A stretch of DNA of 7,287 nucleotides from Bacteroidales bacterium. GTDB taxonomy: Bacteria > Bacteroidota > Bacteroidia > Bacteroidales > UBA7960. Of this stretch, positions 1-6,314 are shown piece after piece. Below the pieces are notes generated by a model. It worked only from the letters and a program-made list of their open reading frames with translations. It was not told the origin of the DNA and searched no databases. Position 1 is the first letter of the stretch, and each line of letters opens with the position of its first letter. The position numbers were made by a program, and so were the translations under genes. The stretch covers positions 1-7,287 of the forward strand of contig SKTA01000205.1 of NCBI GenBank assembly GCA_007122745.1, in the 5' to 3' direction.

Positions 1-2080
1 AGGCTACCGTTTCAACATTACCGACCTTCCCGGTACCTATTCCATTTCTGCCTATACCCCTGAAGAGGTGTTTGTGCGCGACTTCATCACGGAGAAACTT
101 CCTGACGTGGTGATCAACATCGTGGATGGTTCCAACCTGGAGCGCAACCTTTACCTGACCACCCAACTGATTGACATGGACATCCGGGTGGTGATGGTTC
201 TGAACATGTATGATGAGCTGCAGGAAAAGGGTGATGTGCTTGATTATGAAAATCTTGGCAAGATGATCGGTATCCCGATCATCCCCACTGTAAGTTCAAA
301 AGGGAAAGGGGTTAAAGAGGTTTTTGATAAGGTTATTGAGGTTTATGAAGACCGTGATGAGGTGCAGCGACATATCCACATCAACTATGGAAACATTGTT
401 GAGTATTCGATCAGCAAAGTGCAGGACCATATTAAAGTTAAAGGCAATGAACATCTTACAGATATAATCTCATCCAGGTTTTTGTCAATCAAACTTCTCG
501 AAAGTGACAAAGAAGCCCAAAAAACGATCAAAAAGTTTTGCAAAAATAGTCAACAGATCCTTGAAGAGTCGGAACGTGAAGCTGCAAAAATCGAAAAGGA
601 GTTTGGAGAACCTGCAGAATCTGTTATCACAGACCTGAAATACGGTTTTATATCGGGTGCCTTAAAAGAGACCATGCGACCGGGGCATTCGGAAAAACGG
701 AAAATGAGTGAGGTAATTGACACCATTCTGACGCACAAGCTTTTTGGTTTTCCGATCTTTCTGTTTTTCATGTGGGTGATGTTTTCGGTCACTTTTCTTC
801 TCGGGGCTTACCCGATGGATTGGATTGAAGGGGGTGTGGATTCCCTTGCCGGTTATCTGAATAACACCATGCAGGCGGGGCCGTTTAAGGACTTACTGGT
901 GAACGGCGTAGTAAGTGGCGTGGGTGGTGTGATCGTTTTCCTTCCCAACATCATGATTCTGTTTTTCTTTATCAGTCTGATGGAGGATACCGGTTACATG
1001 TCGCGGGCCGTTTTCATCATGGATAAGCTGATGCACAGAATCGGCCTGCATGGTAAATCGTTTATTCCCATGCTTATGGGCTTTGGCTGCAACGTTCCGG
1101 CTATCATGGCGACCCGTACTTTGTCGAACCGTAGCGACCGTATGCTGACCATGCTGATCAATCCATTCATATCGTGCAGTGCCCGGTTGCCCATCTACGT
1201 CTTGTTCATTTCAGCCTTTTTTGTGAGTTACCGCGGTACCATGCTCTTCATTATCTATGCCGTAGGGATCCTGGTTGCCATTGGCACCGCCATATTATTC
1301 AAGAAAACGCTGTTTCGCTTAGAGGAGGCACCCTTTGTGATGGAGCTTCCCCCCTACCGGATCCCCACAATGAAGGCCATCACCCTTCACATGTGGAGCA
1401 AGGCGGTTCACTATCTTAAGAAAATCAGTGGGATCATTCTGGTTGCTTCCATTATCATCTGGGCACTGGGCTATTTCCCAAATGGTTCAAATTATGCTGA
1501 CACCCTTGAAGAGAAAACAGCACAAATTGAAGCTGAATACAAAGAACTGAAGAATGATCTGGGCGCAGGCGACACACTTGCCCTGGCCAATCTGAGCCGG
1601 GAAAAGGAGCTTGCCCTCCTGAATCTGGAATCCACCCTGTACCTTGAACGTCAGGAAAATAGTTACATAGGCATGCTGGGCAGAACCATTCAACCGGTAA
1701 TGGCACCGCTTGGGTTTGACTGGAAGATGACCATCAGCATCATAACGGGTCTGGCTGCCAAAGAGATTGTTGTAAGCACCCTTGCCGTGTTATACCAGGT
1801 GGATGAAACAGTCCAGACACACAGTCAAAGTCTCGTCGAAAAAATCCAAAGCCAGGAGTATACCTCAGGACCACGAAAGGGTGAACCTGTATTCACACCA
1901 CTTGTGGCATTGTCGTTTATGCTGTTTGTATTGCTTTATTTCCCCTGCATTGCTGTGATTGCGACCATTAGCCGGGAGTCGGGGCATTGGAAATGGGGTA
2001 TGTTCACGGTGATTTACACAACGGCAGTTGCCTGGATCGTTGCATTTCTTGTATATCAGGCAGGAAGTCTATTTGTTTAG
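1..2080 (+). CDS. feoB: Ferrous iron transport protein B (FeoB), 5' end outside window
   Basis: FeoB imports Fe(II) across the inner membrane; it joins a cytoplasmic G domain to a polytopic membrane domain. The frame is open from base 2, so the start codon, P-loop (G1) and G2 lie upstream; 692 residues are visible. Seen in order: G3 DLPG (bases 23-34) followed by TYSISAYTPEE, typical of FeoB; G4 as NMYD (203-214), where FeoB often departs from NKxD; a G5-like VSSKGKG; a helical linker; then the membrane domain with the Gate signatures GFGCNVPA (1079-1102) and NPFISCSARLP (1160-1192) and the segment GLAAKEIVVSTLAVLY. A charged, probably coiled-coil insert of about 60 residues (about bases 1480-1670) separates two membrane segments. 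No frameshift is seen. The GTG at 68 is an internal Val codon, not a start. A FeoB-associated protein follows after 18 bases, probably in the same transcript. Confidence 0.97.
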   Translation, partial: GYRFNITDLPGTYSISAYTPEEVFVRDFITEKLPDVVINIVDGSNLERNLYLTTQLIDMDIRVVMVLNMYDELQEKGDVLDYENLGKMIGIPIIPTVSSKGKGVKEVFDKVIEVYEDRDEVQRHIHINYGNIVEYSISKVQDHIKVKGNEHLTDIISSRFLSIKLLESDKEAQKTIKKFCKNSQQILEESEREAAKIEKEFGEPAESVITDLKYGFISGALKETMRPGHSEKRKMSEVIDTILTHKLFGFPIFLFFMWVMFSVTFLLGAYPMDWIEGGVDSLAGYLNNTMQAGPFKDLLVNGVVSGVGGVIVFLPNIMILFFFISLMEDTGYMSRAVFIMDKLMHRIGLHGKSFIPMLMGFGCNVPAIMATRTLSNRSDRMLTMLINPFISCSARLPIYVLFISAFFVSYRGTMLFIIYAVGILVAIGTAILFKKTLFRLEEAPFVMELPPYRIPTMKAITLHMWSKAVHYLKKISGIILVASIIIWALGYFPNGSNYADTLEEKTAQIEAEYKELKNDLGAGDTLALANLSREKELALLNLESTLYLERQENSYIGMLGRTIQPVMAPLGFDWKMTISIITGLAAKEIVVSTLAVLYQVDETVQTHSQSLVEKIQSQEYTSGPRKGEPVFTPLVALSFMLFVLLYFPCIAVIATISRESGHWKWGMFTVIYTTAVAWIVAFLVYQAGSLFV

Positions 2081-2098
2081 AGAATTTGTATTGACATT

Positions 2099-2284
2099 AT
2101 GGTTACACAATGGATCATAACGGGAATCATCTTGCTGGCAGCAACAGTTTGGGCCGGTTACAAGATCTACAATTACTTTTTCATCAAACCAAAAAGAAAA
2201 AGTACCGCATGCGATCATTTTTCCGGTGATTGTGCCGAATGTATCAAGCAGTTTTCATCTAATAATATGCAAAAACCATGTTGA
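2099..2284 (+). CDS. FeoB-associated Cys-rich small membrane protein
   Basis: A 61-residue protein 18 bases after the feoB stop. Residues 3-28 form one hydrophobic segment (IITGIILLAATVWAGYKIY), followed by the basic stretch KPKRK, which suggests an N-out/C-in single-pass topology. The tail has four cysteines (C38, C45, C48, C61; spacing C-x6-C-x2-C-x12-C) in a CDHFSGDCAEC context. Size, topology, Cys motif and position all fit the FeoB-associated Cys-rich membrane protein family (Pfam FeoB_associated). The role of that family is not settled; a part in FeoB assembly or in handling or sensing Fe(II) by the cysteines is inference. The ATG at 2099 is the first start after feoB; no Shine-Dalgarno is visible, as is usual in Bacteroidota. 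The tail is shorter and less Cys-rich than in some relatives. Confidence 0.85.
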   Translation: MVTQWIITGIILLAATVWAGYKIYNYFFIKPKRKSTACDHFSGDCAECIKQFSSNNMQKPC

Positions 2285-2310
2285 TAAATTTGTAACTACC
2301 TTTTTTGGAT

Positions 2311-2347
2311 GTACTTTTTCTTTGGCAACCATCCAAAGAAAAAGTAC
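2311..2347. repeat. Perfect 15-bp stem-loop downstream of the feo genes
   Basis: GTACTTTTTCTTTGG (2311-2325) and CCAAAGAAAAAGTAC (2333-2347) are exact reverse complements around the 7-base loop CAACCAT. The stem begins 27 bases after the stop of the FeoB-associated gene, so it may end that transcript or protect its 3' end. It lacks a T run immediately after the 3' arm on either strand, so it is not a classic intrinsic terminator. A second pairing, TTTGGATG (2304-2311) with CATCCAAA (2330-2337), uses part of the same bases and excludes the first. From memory, similar A/T-rich palindromes recur between genes in Bacteroidota; I could not check this. Confidence 0.8.
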
Positions 2348-2391
2348 CAAAAAGAAAGATCTCCGCTTCTGATGCATCTGCTAAAACCTAC

Positions 2392-2506
2392 GGCATCTTC
2401 AATCCGCGCAGGCCGAACCGCACAGCACCACGTGCGTGGATTGTTTCAATATGATTGCTGCTGTGCTCGCGGCCTGCTTGCTCATGTCTCTTCAATTGAA
2501 GATGCC
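2392..2506. repeat. Long compound palindrome with three collinear stem segments
   Basis: Three arm pairs nest in register: GGCATCTTCAAT (2392-2403) with ATTGAAGATGCC (2495-2506), GCAGGCCG (2408-2415) with CGGCCTGC (2470-2477), and GCACAGCA (2420-2427) with TGCTGTGC (2459-2466). A small CCAC/GTGG hairpin sits at 2428-2439 inside. The 14-base perfect palindrome TCTTCAATTGAAGA lies at 2489-2502 in the right arm. Twenty-eight paired positions in one cruciform-like fold are unlikely by chance and point to a structured RNA or a palindromic repeat element. There is no T run after it, so a terminator role is not supported. Confidence 0.8.
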
Positions 2507-2557
2507 TTGATTTTGAACGCAGATCCATCAAATGCGGAAGAAAAAAGTAAGGTATGG

Positions 2558-2581
2558 GCAGGCCGGACTTGGCCGGCCTGC
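2558..2581. repeat. GC-rich 9-bp stem-loop
   Basis: GCAGGCCGG (2558-2566) pairs perfectly with CCGGCCTGC (2573-2581) across the loop ACTTGG. The core GCAGGCC is shared with the stem at 2408-2415/2470-2477, which suggests a common repeat origin. There is no adjacent T tract, so it does not look like an intrinsic terminator. Confidence 0.75.
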
Positions 2582-2605
2582 AGGCTTAACCACCAATAAA
2601 CCTGT

Positions 2606-2627
2606 AGAGACAGCACTTGAGCTGTCC
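2606..2627 (+). repeat. Hairpin-family copy 1 (ACTTGA loop)
   Basis: GACAGC (2609-2614) pairs with GCTGTC (2621-2626) around the loop ACTTGA. The 22 bases 2606-2627 match the reverse complement of 7266-7287 at 20 of 22 positions, so a dispersed copy lies about 4.6 kb away on the other strand. An alternative hairpin, TGTCC (2623-2627) with GGACA (2633-2637), competes for the right arm. Confidence 0.75.
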
Positions 2628-2679
2628 TACTCGGACATTCACGGTGCACTGAGGCTTTTGTATTTCTTGCAGCGCGCAA

Positions 2680-2696
2680 AACAGGAAAACCCTGTT
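2680..2696 (-). terminator. Possible weak terminator of recQ
   Basis: AACAGG (2680-2685) and CCTGTT (2691-2696) form a 6-bp stem with a 5-base loop. Read on the minus strand, 57 bases past the recQ stop, the 3' arm runs into TTTTGC, a very short U tract. This is the nearest thing to an intrinsic terminator for recQ, but both stem and tract are weak. Confidence 0.3.
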
Positions 2697-2709
2697 AATA
2701 AATTCTGTA

Positions 2710-2743
2710 CACACAGGGCTTGACCTGTGTGCTTGACCTGTGC
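2710..2743 (+). repeat. Hairpin-family copy 2 (GCTTGA loop) plus 13-base tandem duplication
   Basis: CACACAGG (2710-2717) pairs perfectly with CCTGTGTG (2724-2731) around the loop GCTTGA (2718-2723). The loop and right arm are then repeated in tandem: GCTTGACCTGTG occurs at 2718-2729 and again at 2731-2742, a 13-base period. The left arm core CACAGG (2712-2717) can therefore pair with either CCTGTG copy (2724-2729 or 2737-2742). The structure ends 10 bases short of the recQ stop codon, so it could form in the 3' end of the recQ mRNA. Confidence 0.8.
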
Positions 2744-2752
2744 ACCGAAATA

Positions 2753-4657
2753 TTATTTCCAATGAAGTAACCCATCCTCATCCTCTGCAATTTTCTCGTT
2801 ATCGATCAGATAGCGAATAACATTCAGGATTTTTTCTTCAGGAAGCATAAGGTCCATGCCATTCAGGAGTGTCTCCAGGGTATGTTTTTCAGAGATGATC
2901 ACGGGTTTGATTGACTTCAGCACCTTGTTGAATTCGTATGTGGACACACCGGCACGGTTTCGTTCCAGGCACACATCACACTGCCCGCAACGGTTCTTTC
3001 CTTTCTCTCCAAAATACGCCAACAGAAAAAGGCTTCGGCATTTTGTTTCTGACGACACATAATCAATCATCGCCTCCATCCTTTTCCTGGCAAAAAGCTT
3101 GCGTTCTCTGTATACCTCTTTTGATACCCGAAGGTCTGATGCAGCCAGCCGTTCCTCAAGGAAGGTAATAACCGGTCTCTTATTTTGGGCCTTATAATGC
3201 AGGATGTTCATTTTATGAAGTTCCTGAAGCGTTTTGTATACCGCTTCTTTTGACATCCCTGTGCGGCGGGCAATATCATCTTCCCTGATTCTTGTAAACT
3301 CAGTAAAAAGTCCGGTAAACGAACGCAACAACATTTTTGTAAACGGATTGAAACGTGGATTAGCCACCTGAAACCGGTACAATTCTTCATTGTTAACCAT
3401 AAACATGAGGCGGGAAGGGTTGGCCAATGCATCTGAGCTTGCCAGGTATCCCTCTTTTTCAAGAAAACCGATGGCTGCATAGATCAAAAAGGGATCAAGG
3501 CCATAATTTTTGGCAAAAGCAAAAACATCGAAAGGGAAACTTTGATCCTTACCACTCCCAATGGCCAGTTGAAAATAGTTACCAAGGCAGTTATATACCT
3601 TTTTAATTTCCTTAAGCGGAGGATAGGAGCGTTCGTGAAACTGCTTCAGGCTATCTGTGTCGGTATCATTGAAAAGCAATATGGCGAAAGCTTTGTTGCC
3701 ATCGCGACCCCCGCGGCCTGCCTCCTGAAAATAGGCCTCCGGACTGTCGGGCAGGTCCATATGTACCACAAAACGCACATTGGGTTTATCGATCCCCATG
3801 CCAAAGGCATTGGTAGAGACGATTACCCTTGTTCTCTCCTTCATCCATGCATCCTGCTTTGCATCCCTTTCCTGTGCAGTCAGTCCGGCGTGATAGAAGT
3901 CGGCACTCACGTTTTGCTGTTGCAGCCAATCGGATATCTCACGGGTGCGCCTGCGGTTTCGAACATATACAACCCCGGTACCACTTTGTTTCAGACAGAT
4001 CTTCAGCAGCTTGTTCAACTTATCCTCTTCCCTGAAGACCATATATGCAAGATTCTTTCGCTCAAAGCTTTTCTGAAAGACATTCGGATCCTTGAAATGA
4101 AGCTTTTCCTGGATGTCGACAACAACCTGTTTGGTTGCTGTGGCCGTAAGAGCCATTAAGGGTGTGTTAGGGATCAACTCCCTGATCTCAGCGATACGCT
4201 GGTAGGGTGGACGAAAGTCATATCCCCATTGTGATATGCAATGCGCTTCATCTATGGCCAGCAGGCTGACGTTCATTTTTGGGATCCGGGTGCGCATCAT
4301 GTCGGTTACCAGCCGTTCCGGACTCAGGTAGAGAAATTTCACATCGCCATACACGCAATTGTCAATCGCGTTATCGATCTCAACCTTACTCAGGCCATGA
4401 TAGATCCCAACAGCGTTGATCCCTTTCGATTTCAGCGCCTGAACCTGATCCTTCATCAGGGCAATCAACGGCGTAACAACGATACACAGCCCATCCTTTG
4501 CCATCCCGGGCACCTGGTAACACAGCGATTTTCCCCCTCCCGTGGGGAGAAGTGCCAGGGTGTCATTCCCCTCTATAACAGAGCGGATTATGTCCTCCTG
4601 CAATGGTCGAAAGGAAGAAAATCCCCAATGTTTCAGCAAAATGGCTTGCAAGTTCAA
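2753..4657 (-). CDS. recQ: ATP-dependent DNA helicase RecQ, Bacteroidota-type long form
   Basis: A 3'-5' superfamily 2 DNA helicase for recombinational repair and fork processing in the cytoplasm, 634 residues. Core motifs are intact: motif 0 FRPLQ (16-20), Walker A PTGGGKS (38-44), Ia TPLIALMKDQV, DEAH (136-139) in the RecQ string DEAHCISQWGYDFRP, III TATAT (171-175), IV GVVYVRNRRRT, V STNAFGMGIDKP, VI QEAGRGGRDG (311-320). Zinc ligands C540, C557, C560 and C563 have the spacing C-x16-C-x2-C-x2-C of E. coli RecQ, where they lie near residue 380. Here about 160 residues, with a helix-turn-helix-like part (DDIARRTGMSKEAVYKTLQEL, about 460-480), come before them; no HRDC domain is recognisable. 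The start is a TTG at 4657: the frame is closed by a TAA at 4679-4681 and there is no ATG between. A second TTG lies two codons in. It may have its own promoter at 4688-4695. Confidence 0.97.
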   Translation of the reverse strand: MNLQAILLKHWGFSSFRPLQEDIIRSVIEGNDTLALLPTGGGKSLCYQVPGMAKDGLCIVVTPLIALMKDQVQALKSKGINAVGIYHGLSKVEIDNAIDNCVYGDVKFLYLSPERLVTDMMRTRIPKMNVSLLAIDEAHCISQWGYDFRPPYQRIAEIRELIPNTPLMALTATATKQVVVDIQEKLHFKDPNVFQKSFERKNLAYMVFREEDKLNKLLKICLKQSGTGVVYVRNRRRTREISDWLQQQNVSADFYHAGLTAQERDAKQDAWMKERTRVIVSTNAFGMGIDKPNVRFVVHMDLPDSPEAYFQEAGRGGRDGNKAFAILLFNDTDTDSLKQFHERSYPPLKEIKKVYNCLGNYFQLAIGSGKDQSFPFDVFAFAKNYGLDPFLIYAAIGFLEKEGYLASSDALANPSRLMFMVNNEELYRFQVANPRFNPFTKMLLRSFTGLFTEFTRIREDDIARRTGMSKEAVYKTLQELHKMNILHYKAQNKRPVITFLEERLAASDLRVSKEVYRERKLFARKRMEAMIDYVSSETKCRSLFLLAYFGEKGKNRCGQCDVCLERNRAGVSTYEFNKVLKSIKPVIISEKHTLETLLNGMDLMLPEEKILNVIRYLIDNEKIAEDEDGLLHWK

Positions 4658-4687
4658 TTCTTGGATGTTTGACTGTTTTTATGACAT

Positions 4688-4695
4688 CAAATATA
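4688..4695 (-). promoter_or_regulatory. Putative Bacteroidota-type -7 promoter box of recQ
   Basis: On the minus strand TATATTTG matches the TAnnTTTG -7 consensus of Bacteroidota housekeeping promoters exactly, 30 bases before the recQ TTG start. It lies in a very A/T-rich part of the 153-base gap (4658-4810). At the -33 position there is only GGTTTTA rather than TTG or TTTG, so the match is partial. The predicted start of transcription, near 4681, would leave a leader of about 25 bases. Nothing else in this gap is convincing. Confidence 0.4.
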
Positions 4696-4810
4696 AGAAT
4701 TTTTATGATATAAAACCTTATCAGACAGGATGCTTGCACATCAAGCCGAACGGTAAAAAATAATCATCTGATGGTTTCATTGAAATAAAAACAGGACAAA
4801 TATCCTTTGC

Positions 4811-5482
4811 TTAGGAAGCAGGGGCAGGTTCCTTCCGGATCATAGCCAGTTTTGAGACACCTCCCTTTACTAAATCGCCCGGCTTAACCAAAACCTGCAA
4901 CTCCTGCGGGAAGAACAGATCAAGTCTGGAACCAAATTTAATAAATCCCAGTTCATCACATTGCCTTACTTCCTTCCCTTCACTTGCATAGCACACAATG
5001 CGCCGGGCAAGCATACCGGCAATTTGCCGAACCAGGAATTGAATACCGGTTTTGGTCTCAAAAACAATGGAAGTCCTTTCGTTCAGCTTACTGGACTTCG
5101 GATGCCAGGCAACGAAATATTTGCCCGGATGGTAACGATAATAAATGATCTTTCCACTTGCAGGATAGCGGTTCAGGTGTACGTCAAGTGGAGACATAAA
5201 GATGGAAAGATGCTGCATGGGTTTGTCAAAATACTCATCCTCTATTGTTTCTTCAACCCGTATTACTTTGCCATCAGCCGGACTAAACAAAGCCTGGTCA
5301 TCGGCAATATATTTACGTTTCGGTACACGGAAGAAATATAGAATCCCCAAAAAGATCACCAAAAAAATCAGAAAAACAAGGTATGCCCACCATTGACTAA
5401 GGGTTAAGGCAAATGCATAGGTTATCACCAAAATCACGGTGGCAATAAAAACAATAATATGGCCCTCTTTATGGAATTTCAT
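4811..5482 (-). CDS. psd: Phosphatidylserine decarboxylase family protein, short form
   Basis: It converts phosphatidylserine to phosphatidylethanolamine at the inner membrane through a self-generated pyruvoyl group. The 223 residues place it in the short class of the family. Two hydrophobic segments at about 8-27 and 31-51 anchor it. The conserved blocks are FSPADGKVI (with D70), MSPLDVHLNRYPASGKI (with H102) and FIKFGSRLDLFFP. The expected self-cleavage is between G184 and S185, giving a beta chain of about 184 and an alpha chain of about 39 residues; S185 would become the pyruvoyl group. D70, H102 and S185 match the Asp-His-Ser charge relay known for the family. The ATG at 5482 lies 13 bases after the cdsA stop, and no Shine-Dalgarno is seen. 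Being last in a block with cdsA fits phosphatidylethanolamine synthesis. A related pyruvoyl decarboxylase with another lipid substrate is possible but less likely. Confidence 0.93.
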   Translation of the reverse strand: MKFHKEGHIIVFIATVILVITYAFALTLSQWWAYLVFLIFLVIFLGILYFFRVPKRKYIADDQALFSPADGKVIRVEETIEDEYFDKPMQHLSIFMSPLDVHLNRYPASGKIIYYRYHPGKYFVAWHPKSSKLNERTSIVFETKTGIQFLVRQIAGMLARRIVCYASEGKEVRQCDELGFIKFGSRLDLFFPQELQVLVKPGDLVKGGVSKLAMIRKEPAPAS

Positions 5483-5495
5483 ATCACGTCAGATA

Positions 5496-6314
5496 TTAAT
5501 AAGTCATCAACAGATAAACAAACACAAAAGGGGCAGCGATGAATACGCTGTCAAACCGATCAAGCACTCCACCATGGCCGGGAAGAATGGTACCGCTGTC
5601 TTTCGCATTGATGCTTCTTTTAAACATCGACTCAAACAGGTCGCCATAAGTTCCGAAAACTACGATGATCAGGGAGATTGCCATCCAGTTGTGCAGATAG
5701 ATCTGGGTGTAGTACAAAGAGATGACATAGGCACACAAAAAGGTGAGCAAAGCGCCTCCGATCGCGCCCTCCCATGTTTTATTCGGAGACACCCGTTCAA
5801 AAAGGCGGTGTTTTCCGAATGCCGTTCCCACCACAAACGCCCCGGTATCATTGATCCATATCAAAAAGAAAAAACCCAACAACAGGCTTGAATGATAAAC
5901 TCCGGGCAAAAATGCAGGATTGGGAAAGTAATTCAGAAGTGAAAAGGGAACAGCTACGTAAACCAGTCCGAAAAAAGTAAATGCAATGTTGGTAAAAGGA
6001 TTTGGGTTGTTCCTGTACAATTCGAACAAAAAAATCAGAAATATAAACACAAAATTGATCAGCAGATGTTCGAGCGCAAGAATGTCGACTGCAATAAGCG
6101 CATTGGTAGCAAACAAAACAATACCTGCCAGGATACCTCCCGATTTATTTGGAAACACACCGGCTCTTTCCACCATAGAGTAAAATTCCAAGAGTCCGAT
6201 AATGGTAAAGATCAGAAATAAAAAGGCAAAAAGATGCTGGTCAGTGATGATGGCGGCAATCACCATCACAACCAAAATAATACCTGTTAAAGTCCTTGTA
6301 GCCAAATTGCTCAC
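5496..6314 (-). CDS. cdsA: Phosphatidate cytidylyltransferase (CDP-diacylglycerol synthase)
   Basis: It makes CDP-diacylglycerol from phosphatidic acid and CTP, the branch point for phospholipid synthesis, in the inner membrane. The 272 residues are largely hydrophobic, with about seven to eight membrane segments. The family signature is complete at 229-256: S-M-FKR then KDSG, LPGHGG and LDRFDS, carrying the acidic and basic residues of the active site. WINDTGAFVVG (153-163) and SPNKTWEGAIGG (176-187) are further conserved CdsA blocks. The start is a GTG at 6314, which overlaps the TGA of the preceding gene as GTGA. That overlap supports this start and suggests translational coupling. The next gene, psd, uses the downstream phosphatidylserine product; the phosphatidylserine synthase that joins the two steps is not in the window. 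Confidence 0.95.
   Translation of the reverse strand: MSNLATRTLTGIILVVMVIAAIITDQHLFAFLFLIFTIIGLLEFYSMVERAGVFPNKSGGILAGIVLFATNALIAVDILALEHLLINFVFIFLIFLFELYRNNPNPFTNIAFTFFGLVYVAVPFSLLNYFPNPAFLPGVYHSSLLLGFFFLIWINDTGAFVVGTAFGKHRLFERVSPNKTWEGAIGGALLTFLCAYVISLYYTQIYLHNWMAISLIIVVFGTYGDLFESMFKRSINAKDSGTILPGHGGVLDRFDSVFIAAPFVFVYLLMTY

Larger units (their letters stand above)
2285..2752. repeat. Non-coding gap between convergent genes, filled with inverted repeats
   Basis: These 468 bases separate the 3' ends of the feo genes (+) and recQ (-). I see no convincing gene: the short open frames run through palindromes and change character along their length. The stretch is a chain of stem-loops listed separately: 2311-2347, 2392-2506, 2558-2581, 2609-2626, 2680-2696 and 2710-2731. 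An 8-base inverted pair, CGGTGCAC (2642-2649) and GTGCACCG (2740-2747), encloses the last two. The motif GCAGGCC or its complement GGCCTGC occurs four times (2408, 2471, 2558, 2575). The pattern is that of a dispersed intergenic repeat, possibly several nested copies. No transposase gene is present. Confidence 0.75.

Noticed and set aside
2285..2292. TAAATTTG, an exact match to the TAnnTTTG promoter box on the plus strand
   Set aside because: There is no TTG or TTTG at a suitable distance upstream and no gene downstream on that strand; an eight-base A/T-rich match is expected by chance.
2309..2599. Open frame of 96 codons on the plus strand beginning MYFFFGNHPKKKYQ
   Set aside because: It is the translation of the palindrome-rich repeat region; its composition follows the stems and it resembles no family.
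2532..2723. Open frame of 63 codons on the plus strand, with an overlapping minus-strand frame at 2482-2679
   Set aside because: Both cross several perfect stem-loops and show no protein-like pattern.
2285..2752. CRISPR array or tRNA gene in the long gap
   Set aside because: There are no regularly spaced direct repeats beyond the single 13-base duplication, and no cloverleaf with a T-loop GTTCRA motif.
2747..2759. Odd palindrome GAAATA-T-TATTTC covering the recQ stop codon
   Set aside because: The one-base loop cannot form an RNA hairpin, and short A/T palindromes are common.
3542..4159. Open frame of 205 codons on the plus strand
   Set aside because: It is antisense to the conserved helicase motifs of recQ; a shadow frame.
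4764..4809. Possible terminator of psd on the minus strand (AGGA/TCCT stem followed by GTTTTTATTT)
   Set aside because: The stem is only four base pairs, too weak to support a terminator, although the T-rich tail is suggestive.
5439..5891. Open frame of 150 codons on the plus strand
   Set aside because: It is antisense to cdsA and psd, which have complete family signatures.
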